Positions 49,144 through 59,830 of a stretch of 64,000 bases of DNA are shown piece by piece. The notes below the pieces were generated by a model that made no database searches, had not been told where the DNA came from, and saw only the letters and a list, made by a program, of their open reading frames with translations. The DNA comes from Acanthochlamys bracteata. Taxonomy: Eukaryota; Streptophyta; Magnoliopsida; Pandanales; Velloziaceae. The position numbers and the translations under genes were made by a program. The DNA lies in the NCBI GenBank assembly GCA_019914995.1, contig CM034136.1, positions 6,463,270 to 6,527,269 of the forward strand, written 5' to 3'. Positions within the stretch are counted from its first letter, which is position 1; every line of letters begins with the position of its first letter.

Positions 49144-50261
49144 TCAGCTCGAGTTCTGCGAGAAAAGGAGTGGATCCGATCGTAGTGTCATTTGTCTATT
49201 ATACCCTGAATTTGTAGGACGGACAGGATGGATTCGGTTACTTCGTTGTTGGTCAGTAGATGTTTTATATTCATACATTTTTGCCAACATGTAGGCAGTT
49301 TGGAGGTCGTTTGGTCTGGCGGCCATAACCTCCATAGCCTGTTTCTTTGTAAGGCCTCCACAAAACCTTCCAATTAGGTCTGTTTCAGTAGTGTGGGGCA
49401 GTCTAATTCTCAAATCTTCAAAAGCAGCCTGGTACTCTCCCACGGTTCCAGTTTGATGAAGCTGATGTAAAGAAAAACTGGGGTTGCCGAATGCATTAGG
49501 ACCAAACCGATTCAGCAGGGCATCACACATCTCCTCCCATGAATGTTGTGGTTTGTCACGTTCAAAGTTTTGGTACCATCGATTAGCTTCCCCTTGAAAG
49601 TACATGACGGCTATGTGCAGTCGTTCCCAATGAGGAGTGTGGTAATAGTTAAAGTACCTTTTAGCTGAATAAATCCACTCATGTGGTTCACACCCATCAA
49701 AGTAAGGAAATTTGTGTCTTTCCTTACGTGTCGACGAATAGGGTTCCTGAAGATAGTTGTTGGATTGGTTCAGGGAGCCAGGTCCTGGTGGATTCGACTG
49801 ATTTTGGTATGCTTGTTGCCACTATTTGCGACTCACTGGAGTATGTTGTTGAGCTGCTGGAGACCACTGATTTTCTGGTTTGTCTTAGCCAATGCCGTTG
49901 TTTATTTCTGTAACAACTGGTCCAGCTATCTGGCACGAAACACCTTTCTGGACATAATGTTGGCCGATGCACTTCCTTCATGATTCTGTTCAGCCATTAA
50001 GCCCTTTTGTTGCCGCTCTGATTGTCCTTGCGCTAAGCTTTTGTTCATCGCAAGGACTACCATAGTGACTTGTTCTGCCAGTTGCGCGATGCTGTTGGAC
50101 ATCTGGCGTATATCCTCGCGAAGGCTAGGGTCATTTTCTGCATGTATAGATTTGGTGGAAGTAGGTGATGATGGTGATTGCAAGGAACCCCCAGCTGCCA
50201 TAGTGATGGTAGCTTCTTGTGTCTTTAGAGAGCCGGGACTGGCTGGACGGCGTTTCCCCAT
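49144..50261 (-). pseudogene. Retrotransposon gag, disrupted
   Basis: A probable gag start is the ATG at 50261 (MGKRRPASPGSL). That frame stops near 49926. Gag-like sequence resumes in another frame, with the Retrotrans_gag core YFQGEANRWYQNFERDK and WEEMCDALLNRFGP between about 49620 and 49144. At least two frame changes or stops break it, so the nucleocapsid-capsid protein is not intact. Confidence 0.85.
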
Positions 50262-50265
50262 GAGA

Positions 50266-50280
50266 CTGGCTCTGGTACCA
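50266..50280 (-). other. Primer binding site, initiator-Met tRNA type
   Basis: On the minus strand, three bases inside the 5' LTR, the sequence reads TGGTACCAGAGCC. The plant consensus complementary to the 3' end of initiator-Met tRNA is TGGTATCAGAGC, so one base differs. Position and match support a tRNA-primed element. Confidence 0.8.
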
Positions 50281-50283
50281 AGT

Positions 50284-50813
50284 TGATACACCTTATGGTG
50301 TATGCCTCGGTGCACTGGAGATGATATAACTAGAAACTAAAATTACTTAGGAGATCAATCTTGCATGTCTCTCTTCAAGGCTATGCCTCTATTTATAACT
50401 AAAGAAGATACAAAGCTAAAGAACTCCTTTCCTTATCTAATTCTCTAAAGGAGTTCCAATAAGAATGAAACTCAAATTAAAAGAGTCCCTAAAGGACTGA
50501 ACTTCTATTGGCACTCTGCTAACCGAATGCCAATTCAGGCCCTAGAGGCCATTATTCATGAAACTTCATAACTACACTTCTTCTGTCTACTTGGAGTTCC
50601 TTAGGAATATAATACCTACGCTATAGAATTCCTAATGAATTCTATTCCCCTGAATCTTACTGTCAGGCCAAAATTCAAATGATATCCTGAGTGTATTAGG
50701 AACTGTACCCGGAACACAAGTGGCACTTAGTTACCACTCTTCTATTTCTGTGTGAGCGCCTTACTTCTGAATCTTCGTCTGCCTTCTCCTCACTCTCCTT
50801 ATCCAGCACATCA
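50284..50813 (-). repeat. 5' LTR of the Ty3/gypsy element
   Basis: This is 530 bp and nearly identical in layout to 45200-45740. It is the upstream LTR because gag and pol read leftward from it. It should hold the element's promoter. TGATACACC lies at 50284 and CACATCA ends at 50813, followed by the GCGAT target repeat. Confidence 0.95.
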
Positions 50814-51331
50814 GCGATTTCCCATATCCCTGCACATTGCGTTACTTTATTTTACTACAGCTTAACTTACAATGTTTTCCATGTGTATACGAAACTCAGA
50901 TGATACCTGTATATTAATTTGTGGCAACCATTTGAGCTCCATGTATCCAACCCAAGTAATCGGTTAAATTAGTAGTAAACCCTTTGGGTAGATCCTCAAC
51001 AAGTTCTTTTGAATAACCTGAACAAGAAGGATTACCATTTGAAATCCTTCATAGATATAAAGAAACTGGATGGAGAGATTTCTTTCCAATGTTTGCCAAA
51101 CAAAATTACCTAACAAGTTTAGTTTCCATGAGAACCGCAGCCTTTTCAAGAACTCGGTCTTTCATGCTAAGACGAAAAACTCTTCTAGGATCAACCTCCT
51201 CAGCGAACCTTGGTGCTTTTTAGCGGCAATAGCTGTCAGACGCTTGTAATCAGGAGCAGTCATCTTGGATTTCTCACAGGCATCTTCAAGGAGCAGTTCA
51301 TCTTGTAAACAAACACTCGAGAAGTCATCTT
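50814..51331 (-). pseudogene. PI-PLC pseudogene, 5' segment (exon 5, exon 6 and start of exon 7)
   Basis: About 51331-51118 matches exon 5 of the intact gene (MTAPDYKRLTAIAAKK against [16 protein letters not shown]) with frame disruption. About 51020-50905 matches exon 6 ([11 protein letters not shown]). 50829-50814 is the first 16 bases of exon 7 after a preserved TGCAG acceptor. Nothing matching exons 1-4 lies between here and the intact gene, so the duplicate is 5'-truncated. The tail of exon 7 resumes at 45199 beyond the transposon. Confidence 0.88.
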
Positions 51332-51339
51332 ACGGGTGA

Positions 51340-52408
51340 GAATGAAGCTAATATATTAAAAAATTCTCTAAACTCATTGATTTAAAATTTTTTATTAGAT
51401 AGAACTTTCTAGTACTACGTGCCCAGCTCATACATTAGAAATCACAATAATTCAAAATTTTAACCAATAAATTATAAAATTATTTAATATATTTATTTAT
51501 TTTATTTTTATTTAATATAAAATAAATTTATTTATATTTTTATCCCAGCATGTATTGACACAGTTCTCTATCTGTTTTCTGTTTCACAGTGCGCAGAACT
51601 TTGGAAACTTTATTATATATGGGGTGTTTTGAAAGTGCTTATAAAATAAAATTTTTTAAAAATAAAAAATGTTTTTATTTTTTTAAAATAAATTTTTTTA
51701 ATTTTTAAAAAATAATAAAAATATGAATAAAAAAATCTTATTTTTTAAAACTTTTTTATATTTTTTAAATTTTTAAATAAATTATATATATATTATGTAT
51801 TAAAAATATAAAATAAAAAAAATTAAAAAATAGTTTATGAAACGCTGATCCAAACGCGATATATGACGGCATTTCACCTGTTGATACAGAAAATCAGAAG
51901 CAGAAATTCTAATACTCAAAGGTTTAATAAAAAATTAAAAAAGAAATCTTATACAAGAAAGTTACAAACTTTTGAACAAGACACAATAACCACAAGTTAA
52001 TTAAGGAAGACTTATAAGCGACTGATTGATTCTTTTTATTTTTTCTTTTATTTTTATAAATTACCTAAATCTTCTTAGATTGAAGATTTAGGATGACATA
52101 TTGCATATGAAAATAGATAAAGAAAGACCAATTCTAGTCTTAATGGATTCTGTTAAATCGAAACGTGTTTCACATGCTTTAGAATATATAAGAATCAGAT
52201 TGATGAGAATAACATTCGTTCATAGTTCAGTAGTTCCCAAAGTGCATTGGTTGTTCTCAGAGAGTACCATATTACGTTCTCATTTGGAGCAGTCCTTCAA
52301 ATCTTTGGGGTCCAAAATAGTCACACAAGCATTATCATATTTAAATTTGTTATGCTCAACGCAAAAACAAACCGCAAACACCATTCTGTACATTTAAAAC
52401 GAACAGTC
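51340..52408. other. Spacer between PLC pseudogene and PLC gene
   Basis: This includes an AT-rich MITE-like element at 51622-51857 and the 3' flank of the intact PLC gene. A + strand open frame at 52101-52397 has no recognisable domain. No exons 1-4 of a second PLC copy were found. Confidence 0.55.
51622..51857. mobile_element. hAT-like MITE with target-site duplication
   Basis: The 236-bp element begins GGGTGTTTTGAAAGTGCTTA and its right end in reverse complement begins GCGTTTGGATCAGCG. The flanking 8-mers TATATATG (51614-51621) and GATATATG (51858-51865) agree at 7 of 8 positions. An 8-bp duplication is the hAT signature. The body is AT-only and non-coding. It is the best-defined member of the GTTTGG family seen throughout the window. 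Confidence 0.6.
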
Positions 52409-55400
52409 TCACACAAACTCGAAATGCATCAACAGCTTGACAGACTTGTATCGGTCTCCTCTGTGATCATGGAGTGGTACGCAACGGATACCTGATCTCA
52501 GCTCCCACACAGGCAAGCAAGTCTGGCCACCGAAGTCATCCTTATCAGTCATGTCGTACTCGTGTACTTCTACCCGAAGCAAAGCCAATTCAGGAACTCT
52601 TAGAGGAAATTTAAACTCTTGTTCCCATACTGGTGTCCAGTTATCTTCAATTGGCTTGGTTGCTTTCATTATAGTATCAGCTGGAATCCCTGCTATACCA
52701 ACCTGTTCGTAACAACAGCTAGCTATTCAGTCTGCGAGCATATTATTGTTGTGAAAAGAACACAATAGTTGAAGCAGTACTTGCAAATAACTGCGATAAG
52801 AAAAATATAGTAATTGAACATCTGACCCTTGTATAGAAGTCTGGCGGGGAAAAGCTATCGAAATGGGATTGGCTGAAATCGTCACACCAGCCATCTCCCA
52901 TATACACCTTCACCTATTAACATGGAAACACTAAATTATGAGCACATAAATTTACTGGCAAATCAACATTCAGAAACACATTTTGATGCTTACTTTCAGG
53001 GTTGTCTTAACTCGTAACCTAGCTTTAGGATCAAAAACATGGCCATTTGCATCTACTTTTAACAGAATATCAGGCTTCTTAACGTAGCCACAACCCCCAT
53101 TAGCTCTGAACATTCCTTGCATCAGCCACAGTGGTCTACCATGTCCCTGTCCATTGTAGTATGAAATCATCTTTAGCATAGCAAGTATGCAAGTAGAACA
53201 ACTTTCGAGGATACAAATTGCAGAAACTTTTTTCACTTCCAACTTTCTAATGCAATCAGAACTTGCATGTCAGTATGATGTTTTACATTGTACCTGCATA
53301 TTTAAAGCAACCAGCTGAACTCCATGCATCCAACCAAGTAACGGATTGTAATTAGTTGATGTCACACGCATCCCCTTTGGGTAGATCCTTAACAAGTTCT
53401 TCTGGGTAAATCTAACAAATATGCATTCGCAGTTAAATACATAGACGCAGCATGAAAAAACTGCTTCCAACTGATGAATTCAATATATAGGCTGGCCACC
53501 AACTATAAAGGCAAAACTAGCACAAGAGGAAGGCTTAGATTCAATAAATTTCAAGTGCTGTCTTCTTTAGCTCGCTTTCAGCTCTTCGCTTGGTACCATG
53601 TTATTGATCAATGCACTAAAACAATTACTTACCAATTTCATATAAACTTTGGAAGAAGAAGAGTCAGTTTTGTCCAAAGCAAATGGCGGCTAAACATAAC
53701 AAATCTAAGAGACATATTGGTATAGTTGAAGAACAGATGCAGTTTAAAGAATGCAAGAAGTTGCGAGTTACAATGAGCCTTAGCTGTTGTTGCACATGGA
53801 AGTTACAAATTTCACCAAAGTTGCAGATTACTACATTCCTAGATGATCTCAGACCAAATTAAGGAGAGTATTTCCTGAATAAAAGCTTCTCTTAGTGATT
53901 ATCAAGACAATGAAGTGTTACAATGGAAGAAATGAAGACATATAATTCATAGAAAACACCTTCTAGTTATAGCTGAGTGCCATAGTAACAGATTGTCTTA
54001 ACAATTTTTATTCTTGCTTTTGATTTCATACCTGACAAGTTCAGTTCCATGCGACTCTGCAGCCATCTCGAGAACTTGTTCATTCAAGCTAAGACGAGAA
54101 ACTCTACCAGGTTCAACCTTCAGAGTCTCCGCCAACGAACCTTTCTTCTTTTTAGCAGCAATAGCAATTAGCTGCTTGTACTCGGGAGCAATCATCTTTT
54201 GTTTCTTAGAGGCACCTTCAAGTCCTACTTCCTCATCTTGGATGTTGTCAATGTGATCAGGCTCAAGCTTGAAAAACAAGAAAGTCAATAGATTAGGCAC
54301 TCAAATTCAAAAAAAAAAAGAATAGATAGTAAAAGTTGGAGGCAGACCTGAACATGAGGAGTTCCATGAATTTTCAAGTTTGGCAATGATTTGTAGTCAG
54401 GCAGTTCCAAACCCCAGGCCTCGGTCTCCTTCCCTTTCTGTGAATCGCTGCCGTCCTCGTTAAAGGTCTTTGCTTCAAGAAATTCTTTAGGTGGCTTAGT
54501 TGAAATCATAATACGTCCTTTCAGTTGATCTGGGGATGGAAATTCCTCCAAAAACTCTGTTTCGGGATAAAAGAGAACGTCTCCAAATGTTTCATGAATC
54601 ATCTGAATGAAAAATATCTCAGTAAAATGAAACCACTAAATCACATAGAGCTGAAGAAGCAAACTACAAAATAGTTATGAGTACCTTAGCTACTTTAGCT
54701 TGAAGAGGAGGGGTGAGGTGGTCTTCTAGAGTGACAATGACAGGATACTTTGATGCACGAAAGGCATGGTCTTTGATGGATTTCAAACACTTGGTGAGTT
54801 CCACTGGAGAGGAAAAAGTCCTAAAATTCCAAAAAGCCAATTACAAGCAGGTATAGTAGATATACTAAGAAACCTTCATTTGTATATAACACACCATGCC
54901 AGCTGAAACGAGAATGGAAACAGCTTAATAGAATCGCAAACATGCAAGTTAAGTAGAAACATGGAAATGAGTACAGGAGATCGCACTGGAACGATGTAAA
55001 GGCAAACTCCGAGAAGGCTCCTCATCACTTCTATTGTCAGCAGAGTATTATATGCGGGAGTCTCTATTATTTAATCATTTTGAAAAATTCCTTCTGGCTC
55101 CTTAAAATCTTTGAGATATACTCAATAGCATAATATTGTAAGACACATCCTACACTCTACGCAATGTCATAACTCATAGTAATTCAACCATTGAGCATTT
55201 TAATTAGGCATTAATTAAGCTAGCAAACAAGGTAGTAGATCGATATATTGCAATTATGTATGCAGATGAAGCAAAGCACCTTCCATGAGTGACTTTCACG
55301 TCATTATCTTCTGTAGGCCACAAATCAAGTTCGACAACTCGTACACCTCTTTGCAATGCTTTGATGACTGGAACATCACTGCTAGCACTACTGAGCTGGT

Positions 55401-56017
55401 TTCCTGTTAGATAAGAATTGTGCCCTGTGTATATGAAGTACTGGGACAGTGGAAGGTTCATATTCTGATAAACCTGATTAAGAAATTACACACTTCAATT
55501 AGAAAATGTCAACATAATGCACAATCTTATCAACATACAATAAGATTAATGAAGTTCCCTGAAGATGCAAAGACAATATTTAACCAAAAAGATAACATTT
55601 TCATCAAAGTAAACATGGCTGGATGAAATTAAGTGTTCATGATCCTCCAAAAGAAAAAATTGATTTCTCTTAGAAAGAAGGACAATTACATACTCCGAGA
55701 TCAGGATTGAGAGGAGGGTTGTGGTCAGCAGAGAAGATGTATCTGAAGAAAACATCAAGAGTAATTCCAGCGCCTTTTCTATGAAACAAATGAAGATGTT
55801 CTCTCCTCAGCTTCTCAAGCAAATCCTCGGCCGTATCAACAGTAGCGTTCTGCTCTCCCTGAACTTCAACCAGAAATCTCTGCAAGAGTTCGGCACTCAT
55901 TACACCTCCCTCGGCATATTTCGCGAAAATCCTCTTGATTCCTTTCGGCGCATCGTTCGGTACCGGCCTGGATTTGCTTCTGTAGCAGCAGCAGCATACT
56001 CTGTACTTCGTCGACAT
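52409..56017 (-). CDS. Phosphoinositide-specific phospholipase C (plant PI-PLC)
   Basis: Nine exons, 56017-55694, 55473-55280, 54820-54685, 54602-54348, 54267-54032, 53411-53294, 53146-52994, 52913-52827 and 52702-52409, give 598 residues, the usual plant length. An EF-hand-like N-terminal lobe is followed by the X domain, the charged linker, the Y domain ([16 protein letters not shown]) and a C-terminal C2 domain ([20 protein letters not shown]). Catalytic H126, E156, D158, H171 and E205 have exactly the spacing of PLC-delta1 H311, E341, D343, H356 and E390. The enzyme cleaves phosphoinositides at the plasma membrane in a calcium-dependent way to diacylglycerol and inositol phosphates. A Cys cluster near the start ([11 protein letters not shown]) could be acylated. 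It is the parent-like copy of the pseudogene downstream. Which Arabidopsis PLC it matches is uncertain. Confidence 0.94.
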
Positions 56018-57042
56018 TTTTCTTTCTCAAACACACAGAGCGAGCTAGAGAGAGACTTACTAGTGTTTGCGACCGTTGTAATGGATACGTAAAAGAATGT
56101 GAAGAGACGATGAGGGAGAGTGGAGTGGGTGCGGTTTTAAATTGTTTTGCATGGAGAATCAATCAATTTCTAGACGGAGACCGCCACTGACTGACTGATA
56201 TTACCGGAGATGATTGTGACTCTGGGCAAAAAATTTTAACAGCAAAACACAAAAAAGTGACCTAACTTCGAAACGGCAGCGATTACGAACGTGCACAAAT
56301 TCAAATTGAAAAGGTTATCACACTAAACTATACCATACTCAAAAACAGAGTAGACAAATTAATTGTTCTGAAGAATAAAAAGAAGATTAATATCTTTGCA
56401 TGTGTAAAACATTTGTAATACTTGTAACACAACCTTCTTATTGTTAATGCTAGAAGGAATCTCAAGAAAAGCAGATGCTCGAAAAGAAAAGATGAAACGA
56501 GAAGAAATTAACACATCTCAATCAAATCCAAAGATGCTTAGCTTAATCGTGATTTAATACATGTTTATTCTTACGCTCAACGATAGTAATACGCATAAAA
56601 TGTCTCCGTAGAGCTTATGAATCACAAAAGTTGTTTTTTAAGCAACATGGCCACGAATTCAGCAAACTGATAAGATGCTTAGATTGTCGTGATTAATTGA
56701 TTGTATACTTAATTATAACATGGAAGAGTTCGTTCCGCGTTGTGATCACTGTGCTCAAGAAAATGACAAACCACCCAAGGAGAACAAAAATGGCACCACT
56801 CCAGTTCCAAAATCAGCATCTCAAAAGTAGAGCAACAAATTATCGCTCTACTATTTGATTTTCATGAAGGCAAATATTATTTTTTACAAGAGTACTCACT
56901 CCGGATGATCACAAAGAAAGGCTTGTATTATAAAAGTCTGTTAAAAAACAAAAGGTGGGAGAATGTAACATTAACACTGCCGATACTTTACGTGGTATGT
57001 AAAATACAGAGGGACCCACCCTCGGACATCTGCGAAAGCAGC

Positions 57043-57069
57043 TCCGGTGAAGCGAGGTGCTTCACCGGA
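57043..57069. repeat. Perfect 11-bp hairpin
   Basis: TCCGGTGAAGC at 57043-57053 and its exact complement GCTTCACCGGA at 57059-57069 flank a 5-base loop, GAGGT. It is GC-rich in AT-rich surroundings. Another GTGAAGC lies close downstream. Confidence 0.85.
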
Positions 57070-57895
57070 ACTTGCGCGTGAAGCAAAGGCTTTTTTATAG
57101 TTTACGATTTTGCCCCTTCTCTTTCATATCTTCTTTCTTCGGTTTTCAGATCGAGAAGCAGAAAGAAGACGGAGAGATATGAACATGTTGTCGTTAATGG
57201 CGGGTTCAGATTTCGGAATTCGGACCAGAAAGGTGGGCCGCCAGTGTATTCGTTGTTGGAACTTAACGAAGCCAATTTACTGTTTGACATTTTATTTTAA
57301 AATTTTATTTATTAATTTTATATTGTTTAATAAATTCTTTATAATAGCTTGAAGAATTTATTTAAATAAAAAAATTTTAAATAACAAAATATTCTTATTA
57401 CTTAATTTTATTATTTATTAAAATCAAAATAATAAAGATTATTTATTAAAACAGAATAAAAATATTTTTCTTTCTATAAAATTTTTTTATAAATATTTTT
57501 AAATATTTCGTATATTCATAATTGGAACTTAACAAACCCAATCCAATCAAGTTAAATGGCCGTTTATGATTGATTATTAAATAGATTTTTTATAAAATTA
57601 AAATATTTAATTTTATCTTAAAAATAAATTTTTATATAAAATTAATAATAATAAATATAAAATTTTATAATATTGAATTTGCCAATCTGCTGCATCCTCA
57701 AAATAATGTTCTATCATAGATTCAAAAATGGCTGCAATGCAAACTGAATGGATAGAATAAAATAAAATAGAGCGAAAAGCTCCGCAGAGCAGCCCCTACC
57801 TAATACCCATTGGGCATTCTTCAGAGCAAATCAACAGACAAATCAAATCGGTTCATACGTAGCTGTTTTTATTAAATTCATATTTCAAACGTATG

Positions 57896-58140
57896 TAGTT
57901 TTATTTTTTTCAGTTTAATTTTAAATTTTAAATATTTATATATTTTAATTATAAAAAATTTAAAATTTTATTTTTATATACAGAATTTCAGTTCTAATTT
58001 TCTCATTTATATATTTTTAATATAATTATATTTTTTAATTTTCAACACATTTTTAATATTTATTAAAATACAAATATTAAACTTCACTTACATTTTATTT
58101 TTCAAAAAATTTTATTTTTTATTTTTCATTGTCTGCCCAA
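57896..58140. repeat. AT-rich dispersed repeat, relative of JOX-intron element
   Basis: It shares phrases such as TTTCAGTTCTAATTTTCTCA and TTTCAACACATTTTTAATAT, in the same order, with the element at 10394-10684. The left terminal repeat is unclear, so the copy may be truncated. Related sequence may also lie at about 2990-3450. Confidence 0.4.
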
Positions 58141-58295
58141 AATGAGAGTTGTAATGGATAACGTGGAATGAGATCCCCGGCGACTTCGTGCGTATCGTTT
58201 GATCGCTGATGTAAACTTGATTTCTTGTCGTGTTAATTTAAATCTCGTCGACGAAAATGAACAACTAGGTTTGTGCTAGCTGGAATTAGTAAGGT

Positions 58296-58760
58296 GATGT
58301 TCGGCATTAAGTATTCTTTCTTTATTTTTTTAAGAAAATTTAAAATATTTTACAGAATAAAATTTTAAAAAATATAAAAAATTATATATTAAATTTTATT
58401 ATTATTAATTTTTATTTTATTTTAGTAAAGAAAAAGAGTCTATTTTCTAAAATAATTGTAAATATTTTTTATTTCAAAAAAACTATTTTTTAATAAGCAA
58501 TTTTAAATATCCTTTAAAGAGCTGTTTGGCGAAGCATTCAACTCCATTTCATTTTATTTCATTTACGATTTTTAATAAATTTTTTACAAATTCTACAAAT
58601 TTTATTTAAATATTTAAAAAATATAAAAAGTTTTAGATTATGAGATCTTGTTATTATTTATTTTATTTTTTTGAGATAAAATATAGAACTTATTTTATAA
58701 ATAAAATAAATAATCTATTATTTTAGAAAAGCTTTATTTTATAATCATTATCAAATTTAT
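58296..58760. mobile_element. Two adjoining AT-rich MITE-like elements
   Basis: One block runs from GTGATGTTCGGCATTAAG (about 58296) to about 58510. A second starts GCTGTTTGGCGAAGCATT at about 58520 and runs to about 58760. Both have AT-only bodies and family-like starts. Right terminal repeats match only weakly. Confidence 0.35.
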
Positions 58761-59830
58761 ACTCGCTTGTCCTCGTTGGGTTACGTTTGTGTCAATGACG
58801 AATAAAAGTGTAAAAATAAGCCGAACTAAACAGGCTGATCGGATTTGATCCGTCAGATAGTATATAATCGATATTATCAATCGCTTGCTCAATCACTGTA
58901 CATATTTTACCGATCAGCAATAGATCGTTGACTTAGTCAATATTGATAGTTGACCAAATCAACTTATAATATAAAAATTTTAATAATAAAAAATTATTAT
59001 ATTTTATTTATATCTTAATAAACTTTTTTATTTAAAATTTATTTTTTAATTTATTATATTAAAATAGGAATATAGGTAAAAAAGTAAGATCGGACAAAAA
59101 AAATATGAATAAGCCGAGCCGATCCGATCCAAATATAAAAACCCGGACCAAGCGCGTTTATATTTAAATATCTACTGGCTAAGTCCTCTAAAGAATAATT
59201 AACTAAATCAATTAATAGCATTTTGGGGGAGCTTTTTTTAACTTTTTATTTTACATTTTTCAATAAAGTTTTTAGAATATTTTATAAAATTTTTAAAAAA
59301 ATTTTAAATACAAAAAAATTCTATGTCGTAAAAATTTTTTATTAAATATTTTTATTCTTTTTTTTGAAATAAAAAAATAAAATTTATTTTTCAAAAAATT
59401 CTAAAATATCTCTCTTTTTCGAAATTTTTTTTCAATAAATCACAGACATAGTCTAATTTCAGCCGAAATAGGCCCATTTGTAACAGCAGTAGGCCCAATC
59501 TCATGAATAATACAATATACCTGGCCCGACTAGGTTAACAAAAGTTTCTTTAAAAAATTACGGACTCAAATCAAACTTCTACTTTTGAAGTTGGAGGGAG
59601 ATACACAGAATTACAGACAGCCGCGGTAGATGGATGCCGAGCGACGAGCTAGGGACGGGTGATTTACAGGAAGAGAAAAGAAAATTTTACTTCGACTCTG
59701 TAAAATTCACAATTATTCGTAACGGAGTATATATTGACTGAGTAGTTTCACATACAATACAAAACAAAAACTCCAAGTTTAACTAAAACAAAAAAAATAT
59801 GCAAGCCTCAAACACGCACTGATCAATCAA

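Larger units (their letters stand above)
45200..50813 (-). mobile_element. Ty3/gypsy LTR retrotransposon, complete but decayed
   Basis: The element is 5614 bp and lies on the minus strand. Its 541-bp and 530-bp LTRs begin TG and end CA. It is flanked by a perfect 5-bp target duplication, GCGAT, at 45195-45199 and 50814-50818. The order on the minus strand is LTR, primer site, gag, zinc knuckle, protease, reverse transcriptase, RNase H, integrase, polypurine tract, LTR; RT before integrase defines Ty3/gypsy. I see no chromodomain after the integrase. The reading frames are interrupted, so this copy cannot make a full polyprotein. It sits inside the exon-7 equivalent of a PLC pseudogene. Lineage within the superfamily needs an RT tree. 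Confidence 0.95.
56018..59830. other. Intergenic region, PLC promoter and AT-rich repeats
   Basis: The first 150 bases are the probable PLC leader. A perfect short hairpin lies at 57043-57069. A short + frame from an ATG near 57178 (MNMLSLMAGSDFGIRTRK) runs into AT-rich sequence and could be a truncated first exon, but I recognise no family. AT-rich dispersed repeats occupy 57896-58140, 58296-58760 and about 59221-59430. The stretch 58800-59160 has repeated GATCGGAT/GATCC phrases of unknown meaning. Confidence 0.5.

Noticed and set aside
45200..50813. Endogenous pararetrovirus (caulimovirid) insertion
   Set aside because: Paired LTRs, a 5-bp target duplication and an integrase domain downstream of RNase H identify a Ty3/gypsy LTR retrotransposon.
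57178..57352. Possible gene starting MNMLSLMAGS
   Set aside because: The frame runs into AT-rich non-coding sequence with no second exon that I can identify. It is mentioned only as a possible relic.
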